A stretch of 8,263 nt of DNA from Ulvibacterium sp039819225 (GCA_039819225.1 JBCBSN010000208.1:1-8263); one strand, 5' to 3'. Shown: positions 1 through 7,279, counted from the stretch's first letter. The notes: generated by a model from the letters alone, not told the origin. Numbers and translations are program-made.

Positions 1-219
1 AAAAAGTATCCTAAAATGTTTTTGACCACGGATTTGATGCTAGTTTCAAAGTCGGATTTATTGCCATATCTGCCGTTTACTTTGGAAGCGGTCACAAAGG
101 ATGCCCTAGAGGTAAATCATGAACTTGAGGTTATTCAGCTATCGGCCTTAACAGATGAGGGAATTGATGAATGGTGTGATTGGTTATTGGAAAAGATATA
201 CGATAAGAGAGGCTTTTAG
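1..219 (+). CDS. hypB: HypB, hydrogenase nickel-incorporation GTPase (3' end only)
   Basis: This is the C-terminal 72 residues of a HypB GTPase; the frame is open from base 1, so the start, P-loop and His-rich or metal-binding N-terminal part lie off the left edge. HypB uses GTP hydrolysis, together with HypA, to load nickel into the large subunit of [NiFe]-hydrogenase in the cytosol. The visible part matches the family's end: a hydrophobic strand LMLV, then the guanine-specificity loop SKSDLLPYLPF, then the strand and SAL motif (IQLSALTDEGIDEW), which corresponds to the G5 loop. The G4 loop reads SKSD instead of the textbook NKxD; a Ser or Thr at this place is tolerated in G proteins. HypF starts 5 bp after the stop, so the two genes are co-transcribed. 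The ATG at base 16 is internal, not the start. Identification is strong from the motif order and from the neighbours. Confidence 0.93.
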   Translation, partial: KKYPKMFLTTDLMLVSKSDLLPYLPFTLEAVTKDALEVNHELEVIQLSALTDEGIDEWCDWLLEKIYDKRGF

Positions 220-224
220 GCCTA

Positions 225-2480
225 ATGCTCAAGACCTACAAAATACAGCTGAGGGGTCAAGTTCAAGGGGTCGGGTTTCGCCCCTTTGTTTTCAATTTGG
301 CCCAAAAGCACCAACTAAATGGTATTGTAAGCAATAACGCCAAAGGGGTATTGATATATGTGAATGGCACAACTGCAGCGCTGATGAATTTTATGGAGGA
401 CATTTTGGAAGCCGCACCGGATGCCGCTATCATTCAAGGTCATTCCATGGATGAAATCCAACCCATGGAATTTAACAATTTTTCCATTGTTCCCGCGCAA
501 AAAACGGCCAAAGTAGCGATACCGCTCACAGCGGATTTTGCCATCTGCAATTCTTGCAAAAAAGAAATCCAGGACCCAAACAATAGAAGATATCGGTATG
601 CCTTTACCACATGTACCCAATGTGGGCCAAGATATGCCATCACACAAAAATTTCCCTTTGAAAGAGCGCATACTACAATGTGCCAATTCACCATGTGTGG
701 GAGTTGCGTTACTGAATATGAAAACCCAAGGGACCCTAGATTTCATTCCCAGACCAATAGTTGTGAAGATTGTGGGATCAAGTTACAGTTGGGAACGAAT
801 TCCGGAGAATCGGTACTTATCGAAAATGAAAAAGCGATACTGGCAACCGTGGCGCGTTTCCTAAAGGAGGGAGCTATTGTTGCGGTAAAGAATACCAGTG
901 GTTATCTGTTATGTGTGGACGCCACAAACAATGAAGCGGTCGGACAGTTGCGGCAAAAAAAACAGCGCCCTACCAAGCCGTTTGCATTGCTCTATCCAAC
1001 GCTAGAAAAAATCCATGAAGACTTTGAAGTTTCTACCCACGAGAAAAAGGCTTTGGAATCAAGAATCTGCCCAATTGTACTTTTGGATTCCAAGCAGGGT
1101 GCAAAGAAGAACTTGGCAAAAGCGATAGCTCCCGGATTGGACCGCTATGGGGTGATGTTGCCTTCAAGTGCTTTGTTGACCTTATTGTCGGCAGAAATAA
1201 AAATTCCATTAGTGGCTACCAGTGGTAATATCCATGGTTCGCCCATCCTTTCCTCAGAAAATGAGGCTAGAGAAAAGTTGAGAACTGTGGCGGACTACTT
1301 TTTAAACCATAATTTGGAAATCATTTTTCCACAAGATGACTCGGTGTGCCAGTTTGCCGATAAGCAACGAATTTTGTTGCGTCGTTCCAGAGGATTGGCA
1401 CCCAACCTTATGGGGTATACTCCAAAAACCAGGGAGAAGGTATTGGCTATGGGAGCGCATTTAAAAAGCACACTGGCCTTTACTCCCAATGGACATACCT
1501 ACGTAAGTCCCTATTTTGGGAACTTGGATTCCTACGAGGTACTCCAACGTTATACAGATACGCTGCAACGATACACCCAGCTATTTGAAGAATTGCCCGA
1601 AGTTGTTTTGGTCGATAAGCATCCTACATACCAAAGCACGATTTTAGGAAAAGAACTGGCGGTAAATTGGAAGGTTCCCGTGGTAGGGGTGCAACATCAT
1701 AAGGCCCATTTTGCTAGTATTTTGGCAGAACATGATGTATTCGAAACCAAAGCAGCTGTTCTTGGGGTCATTTGGGACGGGGCCGGTCTTGGTGATGACG
1801 GTAATATTTGGGGCGGGGAGTTTTTAGTGTATCAGAATCGTCGTATGGAACGAAAGGCCCATTTCGAATACTTTGATTCGCTGGCCGGGGATAAAATGGC
1901 CAAGGAACCCCGATTGTCTTTCTTCAGTTTGGTTGAATCGGAAAGCTTGGTCAAGGACAAGTTTTCAAAAACAGAACTTAAAATTTACCAGAAACTTAAG
2001 CAAAATTCAAAATTGAAAACATCGTCCGTTGGCAGATTATTTGATGCGGTAGCTTCTTTGTTGGACGTTTTGGATGTTTCCACTTATGAAGGGGAAGCAG
2101 CCCTGCTTTTGGAGAATCTGGCATGGCAATATCAAGGGGAATATATGGATCTGTTGGAAGGATTGTCCCTTGAAAACATTCCTTCAAAAACAATCATGGA
2201 GCGGCTTATTATCTTGGAACATCAAGGAGAACCAAAAACCAAATTAGCGGCCAGTTTCATTTATACTTTGGCAAGGGTAGTCGTAAAAATGGCGAAGGCT
2301 TTTGAAGTATTCACGGTTGCATGTAGCGGGGGCGTGTTTCAAAATCGATTTTTGATACAAACCTTATTGGGCATAAGCAAGGAAGATGGTATTACCCTCC
2401 TATTTCATAAAGAAATGTCAAGTAATGACGAAAATATAGCATTGGGCCAACTGGCCTATTATCAAAACATAAAAGCATAA
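225..2480 (+). CDS. hypF: HypF, carbamoyltransferase for hydrogenase cyanide-ligand synthesis
   Basis: HypF (751 aa, normal full length) uses carbamoyl phosphate and ATP to carbamoylate the C-terminal Cys of HypE, the first step toward the CN ligands of the active-site iron. Domains in order: acylphosphatase-like (about 1-92) with GQVQGVGFRPF including R19 and the catalytic-type Asn at 37/38; a double zinc-finger region with Cys pairs at 108/111, 130/133, 158/161 and 180/183, spaced exactly x2-x18-x2-x24-x2-x18-x2; a YrdC-like domain (about 200-390) with KQRPTKPFALLYP and ATSGNIHGSPI; and a Kae1-like domain (about 405-751) with the metal-site-type H491-x3-H495 (VQHHKAH), WDGAGLGDDGNIWGGEF, and ACSGGVFQNRF near the end. 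There is one extra Cys, C153, in the finger region. The start at 225 is the only one that keeps the complete acylphosphatase strand. It lies 5 bp after hypB and 3 bp before hypC. No clear Shine-Dalgarno, as usual in Bacteroidota. Confidence 0.97.
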   Translation: MLKTYKIQLRGQVQGVGFRPFVFNLAQKHQLNGIVSNNAKGVLIYVNGTTAALMNFMEDILEAAPDAAIIQGHSMDEIQPMEFNNFSIVPAQKTAKVAIPLTADFAICNSCKKEIQDPNNRRYRYAFTTCTQCGPRYAITQKFPFERAHTTMCQFTMCGSCVTEYENPRDPRFHSQTNSCEDCGIKLQLGTNSGESVLIENEKAILATVARFLKEGAIVAVKNTSGYLLCVDATNNEAVGQLRQKKQRPTKPFALLYPTLEKIHEDFEVSTHEKKALESRICPIVLLDSKQGAKKNLAKAIAPGLDRYGVMLPSSALLTLLSAEIKIPLVATSGNIHGSPILSSENEAREKLRTVADYFLNHNLEIIFPQDDSVCQFADKQRILLRRSRGLAPNLMGYTPKTREKVLAMGAHLKSTLAFTPNGHTYVSPYFGNLDSYEVLQRYTDTLQRYTQLFEELPEVVLVDKHPTYQSTILGKELAVNWKVPVVGVQHHKAHFASILAEHDVFETKAAVLGVIWDGAGLGDDGNIWGGEFLVYQNRRMERKAHFEYFDSLAGDKMAKEPRLSFFSLVESESLVKDKFSKTELKIYQKLKQNSKLKTSSVGRLFDAVASLLDVLDVSTYEGEAALLLENLAWQYQGEYMDLLEGLSLENIPSKTIMERLIILEHQGEPKTKLAASFIYTLARVVVKMAKAFEVFTVACSGGVFQNRFLIQTLLGISKEDGITLLFHKEMSSNDENIALGQLAYYQNIKA

Positions 2481-2483
2481 GTT

Positions 2484-2759
2484 ATGTGTTTAGCGATTCC
2501 AGGAAAAATCAAAAGTATTGAGACCATACATAATGGTCTAGTACGTATGGCCAAGGTTTCCTTTGGGGGTATCACCAAGGAAGCCAGTTTAGAGATGCTC
2601 CCAGATGCCCAAGTGGACGATTACGTATTGGTTCATGTAGGGGTGGCCATAAGCAAAGTGGATGAAGAGGAAGCCAAAAAAACCTTCAGTTATTTGGAAG
2701 AAATAGGGGAATTGGGTGAACTGGAAGACGTGGACGAGTATTTACCAAAAAACGAATAG
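2484..2759 (+). CDS. hypC: HypC/HupF family hydrogenase maturation chaperone
   Basis: Small OB-fold-like chaperone (91 aa) that binds HypD and carries the Fe(CN)2CO unit to the hydrogenase large-subunit precursor. The signature N-terminus MCLAIPGKI is present, with the essential Cys at position 2 exposed after Met removal. The central FGGITKEASLEMLPDAQVDDYVLVHVGVAI matches the family core, followed by DEEEA and an acidic, Glu-rich C-terminal tail (GELGELEDVDEYLPKNE). The ATG follows the hypF stop by 3 bp, so translation is probably coupled. Because Cys2 must directly follow Met, this start is certain. It is followed by the only sizeable gap within the unit (137 bp before hypD). Confidence 0.96.
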   Translation: MCLAIPGKIKSIETIHNGLVRMAKVSFGGITKEASLEMLPDAQVDDYVLVHVGVAISKVDEEEAKKTFSYLEEIGELGELEDVDEYLPKNE

Positions 2760-2896
2760 GATATGAAATGAACAAAAACTTTTTAAGGTATAACTAAAGA
2801 AGAATGCTTGAAATAAGTTTTTGTGAAAGCGAAGCGGTTCCATCAATGATAAATTTTGGAATTGCTTGATTAGGGATAATTACAAAATTTGAATTG
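2760..2896 (+). other. hypC-hypD intergenic gap, 137 bp
   Basis: This gap breaks an otherwise near-continuous operon, in which the other spacings are 1 to 9 bp. It is AT-rich. I see no strong hairpin with a T-run that would be a terminator. Two tiny frames exist (a 9-codon ATG frame at 2768 and a 21-codon frame from 2804 to 2869), neither with supporting features. A poor -7-like match, AAAATTTG at 2884-2891, has a TTG 19 bp upstream (2862-2864), but would give an almost leaderless hypD mRNA. Read-through from hypC is the simplest view. Confidence 0.5.
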
Positions 2897-3991
2897 ATGA
2901 AATATTTATCAGAATATCGGGACCCGGAGTTGGCAAAAAAATATTTAGAGGAAATCAAGAATACGGTTTCAAGACCGTGGTCCATTATGGAAGTTTGTGG
3001 GGGGCAAACCCACAGTTTGGTAAAAAACGGCATTATTGAGATGTTACCGAAAGAAATCACAATGATTCACGGACCGGGTTGCCCAGTTTGTGTTACCCCT
3101 TTAAACTTGATTGACAAGGCAGTGTATTTGGCACTGGAAAAAGGGGTTGTTCTCTGTTCATTTGGTGACATGCTTCGCGTGCCGGGTTCCCAGAAAAGCC
3201 TATTGGAAGCAAAAGCGGAAGGTGCGGATGTTCGCATACTATACTCGCCCTTGGAAGCCGTGAAAATTGCGGAAGATCATCCCGAAAAAGAAGTAGTCTT
3301 TTTTGCAGTGGGCTTTGAAACCACCGCACCGGCCAACGCCCTTTCGGTAATCCATGCGCATCGTAAAGGATTGAAAAACTATTCCATTTTAGCATCACAT
3401 GTGTTGGTGCCCCCCGCCATCAAGGCGGTTATTGATGATGAAGAAAGCCGAATCGATGGCTTTTTGGCCGCAGGTCATGTTTGCACCATTATGGGAAACT
3501 CCGAATATCATCCGCTTTCCGCGGAATATAAAGTTCCTATTGTCGTGACCGGTTTTGAGCCCTTGGATGTGCTTCAGGGCATTTTGATGGTCATTCGTCA
3601 ATTGGAACAAAGTAAATCCGAGGTAGAGAACCAATATGCACGAATTGTCCGTGAAGAAGGAAATGTGGAAGCTCAAAAAGTGATTCAGGAAGTGTTTGAA
3701 GTTCAAAATCAAATGTGGCGTGGTATTGGGGAAATTCCCATGAGCGGCTATGGTGTAAAAGCTGAATATGCGGATTTCGATGCAACCAAGAAATATGAAG
3801 TTTCCATTAAAGAAGCACCGGAAAACCCCGAATGTATATCTGGCCAGATCATGAAGGGTATCAAGAAACCTTTTGAATGTGCCCAGTTTGGTAAAAAATG
3901 CAAACCTTCAAATCCATTGGGTGCACCTATGGTAAGTAGTGAGGGTGCATGCGCGGCGTATTATCATTTTTCAGGCATGGTCGAAGCTTAA
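2897..3991 (+). CDS. hypD: HypD, Fe-S scaffold for Fe(CN)2CO assembly
   Basis: HypD (364 aa from the ATG at 2897; a TTG lies one codon upstream at 2894 and is less likely) forms the complex with HypC on which the Fe(CN)2CO centre is built, accepting cyanide from HypE. Key motifs are all present: MEVCGGQTHSLVKNG with C34; IHGPGCPVCVTP with C62 and C65 (the redox CxxC); GFETTAPA at about 139-146; AAGHVCTIMG with C196; and the C-terminal four-Cys [4Fe-4S] site at C313, C328, C335 and C352. Length and domain order are normal with no missing cysteine. The stop is 9 bp before hypE. The protein is cytosolic, with no signal peptide or membrane segment. Confidence 0.97.
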   Translation: MKYLSEYRDPELAKKYLEEIKNTVSRPWSIMEVCGGQTHSLVKNGIIEMLPKEITMIHGPGCPVCVTPLNLIDKAVYLALEKGVVLCSFGDMLRVPGSQKSLLEAKAEGADVRILYSPLEAVKIAEDHPEKEVVFFAVGFETTAPANALSVIHAHRKGLKNYSILASHVLVPPAIKAVIDDEESRIDGFLAAGHVCTIMGNSEYHPLSAEYKVPIVVTGFEPLDVLQGILMVIRQLEQSKSEVENQYARIVREEGNVEAQKVIQEVFEVQNQMWRGIGEIPMSGYGVKAEYADFDATKKYEVSIKEAPENPECISGQIMKGIKKPFECAQFGKKCKPSNPLGAPMVSSEGACAAYYHFSGMVEA

Positions 3992-4000
3992 CGGTATTGA

Positions 4001-5062
4001 ATGTCAGAAGAGAAAAAATTACGCATGCAGTTGCAATGCCCCATGCCAAAATTAGATTTTGATGTCATTACCTTGGGCCACGGCAGTGGAGGACTGTTGA
4101 CCAATAAATTACTGGACAGCGGGGTTTTCGACCTGTTATCAAATCCCATTTTGGATGCTCGTCATGATGGTGCATTTATAAATCTTGAGGGTAAGGCCGC
4201 ATTTTCTACCGATAGTTTTTTGGTATCCCCCATCTTCTTTCCCGGAGGGAATATTGGTGAATTGGCCGTAAACGGAACGGTAAATGATTTGGCAATGTGT
4301 GGTGCTATTCCAAAATATCTGTCCTTGAGTTTTATTATTGAGGAAGGACTTAAGGTTTCAGAATTTTGGGAGGTTTTGGTAGCCGTGAAATTTGCCTGTG
4401 AAAAAGCGGGGGTGCAAGTGGTCACCGGAGATACCAAAGTAGTGGAAAAAGGCAAGGGAGATAAGATCTTTATCAATACTTCAGGGATAGGACGGGTGCA
4501 TCCTAAATCCAAAATAGCGGCAAGTAATATCAAATCCGGTGACAAGATTATTATTAGCGGTCAAATGGCTACCCATGGTATGGCCATCATGTCGGTTCGT
4601 GAAGGATTGGAATTCGATTCTGAAATACAAAGTGATACAACCCATTTAAACCACACTATAGTTGGTCTTTTGGACGAATTTGGAGAAAGCATTCATCTAT
4701 TAACCGACCCCACCCGTGGAGGAGTGGCCACCGTGCTAAAGGAAACCGCACAATCCATCAATCTCGGGATCGATATTTTTCAAAAAGACCTACCTATGGA
4801 CAATCAAGTGGCCAGTGCCTGTGAGTTATTGGGGCTGGATCCGCTTTATGTGGCCAATGAAGGCCTTTTCATCGCTTTTGTTGCGGAAGCAGTTGCGGAA
4901 GCTTTTCTTTCAGAATTGCAACAAGATGAAAATGGACCCCATGCAAAAATAATAGGTACGGTAACCGGAGAACATCCAGGGCAGGTGATTCTGGAAAGTA
5001 CTATAGGTGGAAAACGCATGGTGAGCATGTTGCCTGGGGAACAATTACCGCGAATCTGTTAA
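4001..5062 (+). CDS. hypE: HypE, carbamoyl dehydratase (cyanide donor)
   Basis: HypE (353 aa) is a PurM/AIRS-superfamily ATPase that dehydrates the carbamoyl group placed on its C-terminal Cys by HypF into thiocyanate and donates cyanide to the iron on HypC-HypD. The C-terminus is the invariant PRIC, with C353 as the final residue, which is diagnostic and shows that the reading frame is intact. Other motifs are LGHGSGGLLTNKLL (about 25-38), STDSFLVSPIFFPGGNIGELAVNG (69-92) followed by TVNDLAMCGAIP, TGDTKVV (142-148), LTDPTRGGVATVLKE (234-248) and PLYVANEG (281-288). The start at 4001 gives about a 20-residue lead before the first core motif; a second ATG at 4025 could also serve. The next gene begins 1 bp after the stop. 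Confidence 0.97.
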   Translation: MSEEKKLRMQLQCPMPKLDFDVITLGHGSGGLLTNKLLDSGVFDLLSNPILDARHDGAFINLEGKAAFSTDSFLVSPIFFPGGNIGELAVNGTVNDLAMCGAIPKYLSLSFIIEEGLKVSEFWEVLVAVKFACEKAGVQVVTGDTKVVEKGKGDKIFINTSGIGRVHPKSKIAASNIKSGDKIIISGQMATHGMAIMSVREGLEFDSEIQSDTTHLNHTIVGLLDEFGESIHLLTDPTRGGVATVLKETAQSINLGIDIFQKDLPMDNQVASACELLGLDPLYVANEGLFIAFVAEAVAEAFLSELQQDENGPHAKIIGTVTGEHPGQVILESTIGGKRMVSMLPGEQLPRIC

Positions 5063-5063
5063 T

Positions 5064-6158
5064 ATGGATTTTTCTACACTAGGTAAACACATATCCAATC
5101 CCTACATTTTTAAAGGCTCCGAACAAAAACCGTTTTTGGCACCTAGAGGAGTCCACTTGGTCCATGATATGCTCTTTGTGTCCGATACGGGCCAGAACCG
5201 GGTGTTTATTTGGAAAAAACTACCCAACACACGGCATCAAGAACCCGATGTTGTTTTAGGCCAGCCCGATGTAGAAGGTTCTGGGAGAAATGCCGGAGGT
5301 AAGGTCACATCCAAAAGCCTACACTATCCTTCTGGAATTTGGAGCGATGGACAACGTTTAATCGTTGCGGATGCTTGGAACCATCGGGTGTTGATTTGGC
5401 ATCAATTACCCACAGAACATGGGCAGGCCGCTGACGTAGTTTTAGGGCAACCTGATTTTAGATCCAACCAGGTAAACGTAGCGGGAATTTCAAAAAGTCC
5501 TACCGCGAAAAGCATGCATTGGCCCTATGGCGTTTTTTCCAATGGCAAACAGCTCTGGGTGGCCGATACGGGCAATAGAAGAATCCTATTTTACGAAACC
5601 ATTCCCGTGCAGAACTACGCTGCCGCGGATAAAGTTATCGGGCAACCTGATTTTTCCTCTCGCGATTATGAAAACGACCAACCCATTTGGCCCTATTCCG
5701 TAAAAATCAATGCTGATGGTGTTTTGGCGGTGGCGGATACGCAGTTTTACCGAACGTTGATATGGCATAATTGGGAAGTAGCGTTCAACACCCGGGCGGA
5801 TATTATTATAGGGCAGCCTAACTTTGACGCCTGTGGTCAAAATCAATTTGGACTTTTCCCGGATTCGCACACGTTGAATTGGACCTATGATGTCTGCTTC
5901 TACAAAAAAGGGTTATTGGTCAACGATACGGGAAATAGTAGACTGCTCTATTTTGAAAAAATCCCTGAAACCAATAACCAAACTGCCGATGCGGTTATTG
6001 GCAAGTGTGATTTCAAGACCGGAAGTGAGAACAAAGATACGATTGTGGGAACGGACAGCTCCTTGTACTGGCCATTTTCCGTCTGTACGCAAGGCAATAA
6101 ATTGGCGATTGCGGACACAGGAAACCACAGATTGGCCCTTATGGACCTACTGCTTTAA
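5064..6158 (+). CDS. NHL-repeat beta-propeller protein linked to the hyp operon
   Basis: A 364-aa protein made almost wholly of NHL-type repeats. The signature (V)AD-x-x-N-H/R-R-hydrophobic-W recurs six times, at residues about 40-50, 102-112, 167-177, 224-234, 287-297 and 350-360. Each of the first five is followed about 15 residues later by a VLGQPDF-like box (66-69, 128-131, 193-196, 250-253 and 313-316; the last decays to GKCD). The N-terminal APRGVHLV strand and the C-terminal DTGNHRLAL half-repeat could close a six-bladed propeller. There is no signal peptide, membrane segment or extra domain, so I place it in the cytosol. Its start is 1 bp after the hypE stop, which implies coupling and a role tied to hydrogenase maturation or regulation. 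The fold is clear; the function is not. NHL propellers are usually protein- or ligand-binding platforms, so a hydrogenase-assembly scaffold is only an inference. Confidence 0.85.
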   Translation: MDFSTLGKHISNPYIFKGSEQKPFLAPRGVHLVHDMLFVSDTGQNRVFIWKKLPNTRHQEPDVVLGQPDVEGSGRNAGGKVTSKSLHYPSGIWSDGQRLIVADAWNHRVLIWHQLPTEHGQAADVVLGQPDFRSNQVNVAGISKSPTAKSMHWPYGVFSNGKQLWVADTGNRRILFYETIPVQNYAAADKVIGQPDFSSRDYENDQPIWPYSVKINADGVLAVADTQFYRTLIWHNWEVAFNTRADIIIGQPNFDACGQNQFGLFPDSHTLNWTYDVCFYKKGLLVNDTGNSRLLYFEKIPETNNQTADAVIGKCDFKTGSENKDTIVGTDSSLYWPFSVCTQGNKLAIADTGNHRLALMDLLL

Positions 6159-6160
6159 AA

Positions 6161-6320
6161 GAACTCATTTAGACTTTTTCAAATAGCTAAAAAATGATTC
6201 TTTTGCACCCACTTTTTGTCTTTTTTTCCTTCCGTAGCCCTGCTATGCAACTCAAAAAAGCCTTCAAGCGGGCACAAAATCCTTAATTTTCGCATTATTC
6301 CAAAAAGTCTAAATGAGTTC
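6161..6320. repeat. Long imperfect palindromic element, copy 1 (MITE-like)
   Basis: A 160-bp inverted repeat fills the space between two convergent genes. The outer arms are perfect over 19 bp: GAACTCATTTAGACTTTTT at 6161-6179 and its complement at 6302-6320. Pairing continues imperfectly inwards: TTTTG...CCC at 6201-6210 with GGG...CAAAA at 6270-6279, CTTTTTT at 6220-6226 with AAAAAAG at 6254-6260, and the tip TAGC-CCT-GCTA at 6235-6245, exactly at the middle. The right arm overlaps the last codons and stop of the minus-strand permease. It is related to the element at 7109-7279: both end in CTCATTTAGA and the minus strand here has a CATAGCAGGGCTACGG core like the plus strand there. It may act as a bidirectional transcription stop; there is a T-run but not in the usual place for an intrinsic terminator. 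No transposase and no clear target duplication. Confidence 0.8.
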
Positions 6321-7025
6321 AAAGCCTAGATATAGCCAATAAACACCTACAATTATGGCGAATAAACCTCCGGCAATTCGAATGCCCTGGAATGTATTCG
6401 GACGTTGTAGTTTTTGAGAGCCATTGGAGATTTGTCCCAAAACATAGGCATAGACAATCATAGCGAATACGGTTCCCAAGGCGAATCCGCTGATATAAAG
6501 TATCCCTTCAAATTGGTTTTGGAACCCCAATACGGGAAGTAGCAATAAAAAGTGGGCTATTCCTGCCAATCCATGCAGAACGCCTATCAAAAATGAAGAC
6601 CAACTATTTTGTTTAAGTGCTTTGGAGTGGGTATGTTCATGTTCCAGGATAGTATTATCATGATTATGGTCGTGTACATGGATATAGGGCTTTTCGCCTC
6701 CATGGATATGGGGATGATTATGCCCTTTTCCTTTAAAGAAAATCCTGAAAAGGGCCCATAGCCCAACCCCGATCAGGACAAGACCAACCAGTTGCTCACT
6801 GTGCCGGGATATCAATTCCACTGGAATAATCTCTTTAAATGCTAAAAAGAGCAGGCCAATGACCAACATGCCCGTAAGGTGTCCAAACCCCCAGAACAGA
6901 CCAATGCGCCAAACCTTTTTACGGGTTTCAATGGCCAAGGGCGTAACGGCCGCCAGATGGTCCGGGCCAGATATAACATGGAGTACGGCTGCAAGGGTAC
7001 CGGCAACCAAAGGAATTTCCAACAT
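6309..7025 (-). CDS. UreH/NicO-type permease with His-rich loop, probable nickel transporter
   Basis: A 238-aa integral membrane protein with about six predicted membrane segments (roughly 4-28, 42-62, 78-97, 143-165, 173-197 and 215-236). The first segment carries HVISGPDHLAAVTP (H16, D22, H23), the metal-site motif typical of the UreH-like/NicO/RcnA group, and the fourth carries GVLHGLAG. Between segments 3 and 4 is a hydrophilic loop with 11 His in about 32 residues (102, 104, 106, 108, 116, 118, 120, 122, 129, 131, 133). From family knowledge this suggests transport of nickel or cobalt; beside a hyp operon, nickel uptake for hydrogenase is the best inference, although efflux cannot be excluded. 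I chose the ATG at 7025; a TTG four codons upstream (7037) is possible. The last residues ELI and the stop come from a palindromic element arm. It is convergent with the NHL gene, so it has its own promoter. Confidence 0.85.
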   Translation of the reverse strand: MLEIPLVAGTLAAVLHVISGPDHLAAVTPLAIETRKKVWRIGLFWGFGHLTGMLVIGLLFLAFKEIIPVELISRHSEQLVGLVLIGVGLWALFRIFFKGKGHNHPHIHGGEKPYIHVHDHNHDNTILEHEHTHSKALKQNSWSSFLIGVLHGLAGIAHFLLLLPVLGFQNQFEGILYISGFALGTVFAMIVYAYVLGQISNGSQKLQRPNTFQGIRIAGGLFAIIVGVYWLYLGFELI

Positions 7026-7108
7026 GCGATGAATCAAGCAGTTTTATAATCTCTAAAATAAGGACAAATGAGCTTAGAATGAATTCAAATAGCTGCTTTT
7101 CAGATAAT

Positions 7109-7279
7109 TGTAATACCAGTTCTCATTTAGAATTGGGCCAAAATAAGGGCCGTCGCTTTTTCCCGTACCGAAGCCGTATTCTTTGTTCATAGCATGGGCT
7201 ATGGGCAAAGGATGCAATAAAGGTATGGGGAAAATGGACAAGCATATTGGCCCAATTCTAAATGAGAAATGGTATAACA
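7109..7279. repeat. Long imperfect palindromic element, copy 2 (MITE-like, can form one large hairpin)
   Basis: A 171-bp inverted repeat upstream of the permease. A 22-bp perfect arm (7120-7141 with 7247-7268) extends outwards through ATACCA/TGGTAT to 7109/7279 with only two mismatches. The centre is CATAGC-ATGG-GCTATG (7188-7203). Counting G-U pairs, 18 consecutive pairs run from 7193/7198 out to 7176/7215, and further blocks pair at 7157-7169 with 7222-7234. All four wobbles in the central 18 pairs favour the + strand RNA (the other strand would have A-C mismatches). It shares end and core words with 6161-6320 in opposite orientation. A 68-codon minus-strand open frame across it simply reads the repeat and is not a gene. 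It could be a non-autonomous mobile element or a structured RNA. Confidence 0.8.

Noticed and set aside
2804..2869. 21-codon frame between hypC and hypD
   Set aside because: No ribosome binding site, no recognisable peptide character and expected by chance in AT-rich DNA.
2862..2891. Possible promoter for hypD (TTG, 19 bp, AAAATTTG)
   Set aside because: The -7 box lacks the conserved T and transcription would begin at or beyond the start codon.
6161..6320. Ordinary intrinsic terminator for the hyp operon
   Set aside because: The perfect arms are 121 bp apart and no T-run follows the stem, so it is not a standard terminator even if it may stop transcription.
7026..7037. TTG start giving the permease four extra residues
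   Set aside because: An ATG lies four codons downstream directly before the first membrane segment; the extra residues add no conserved feature, so the ATG was preferred.
6161..7279. Classical composite transposon around the permease
   Set aside because: No transposase is encoded by either flanking element and no target duplication is convincing (only AAA beside copy 1).
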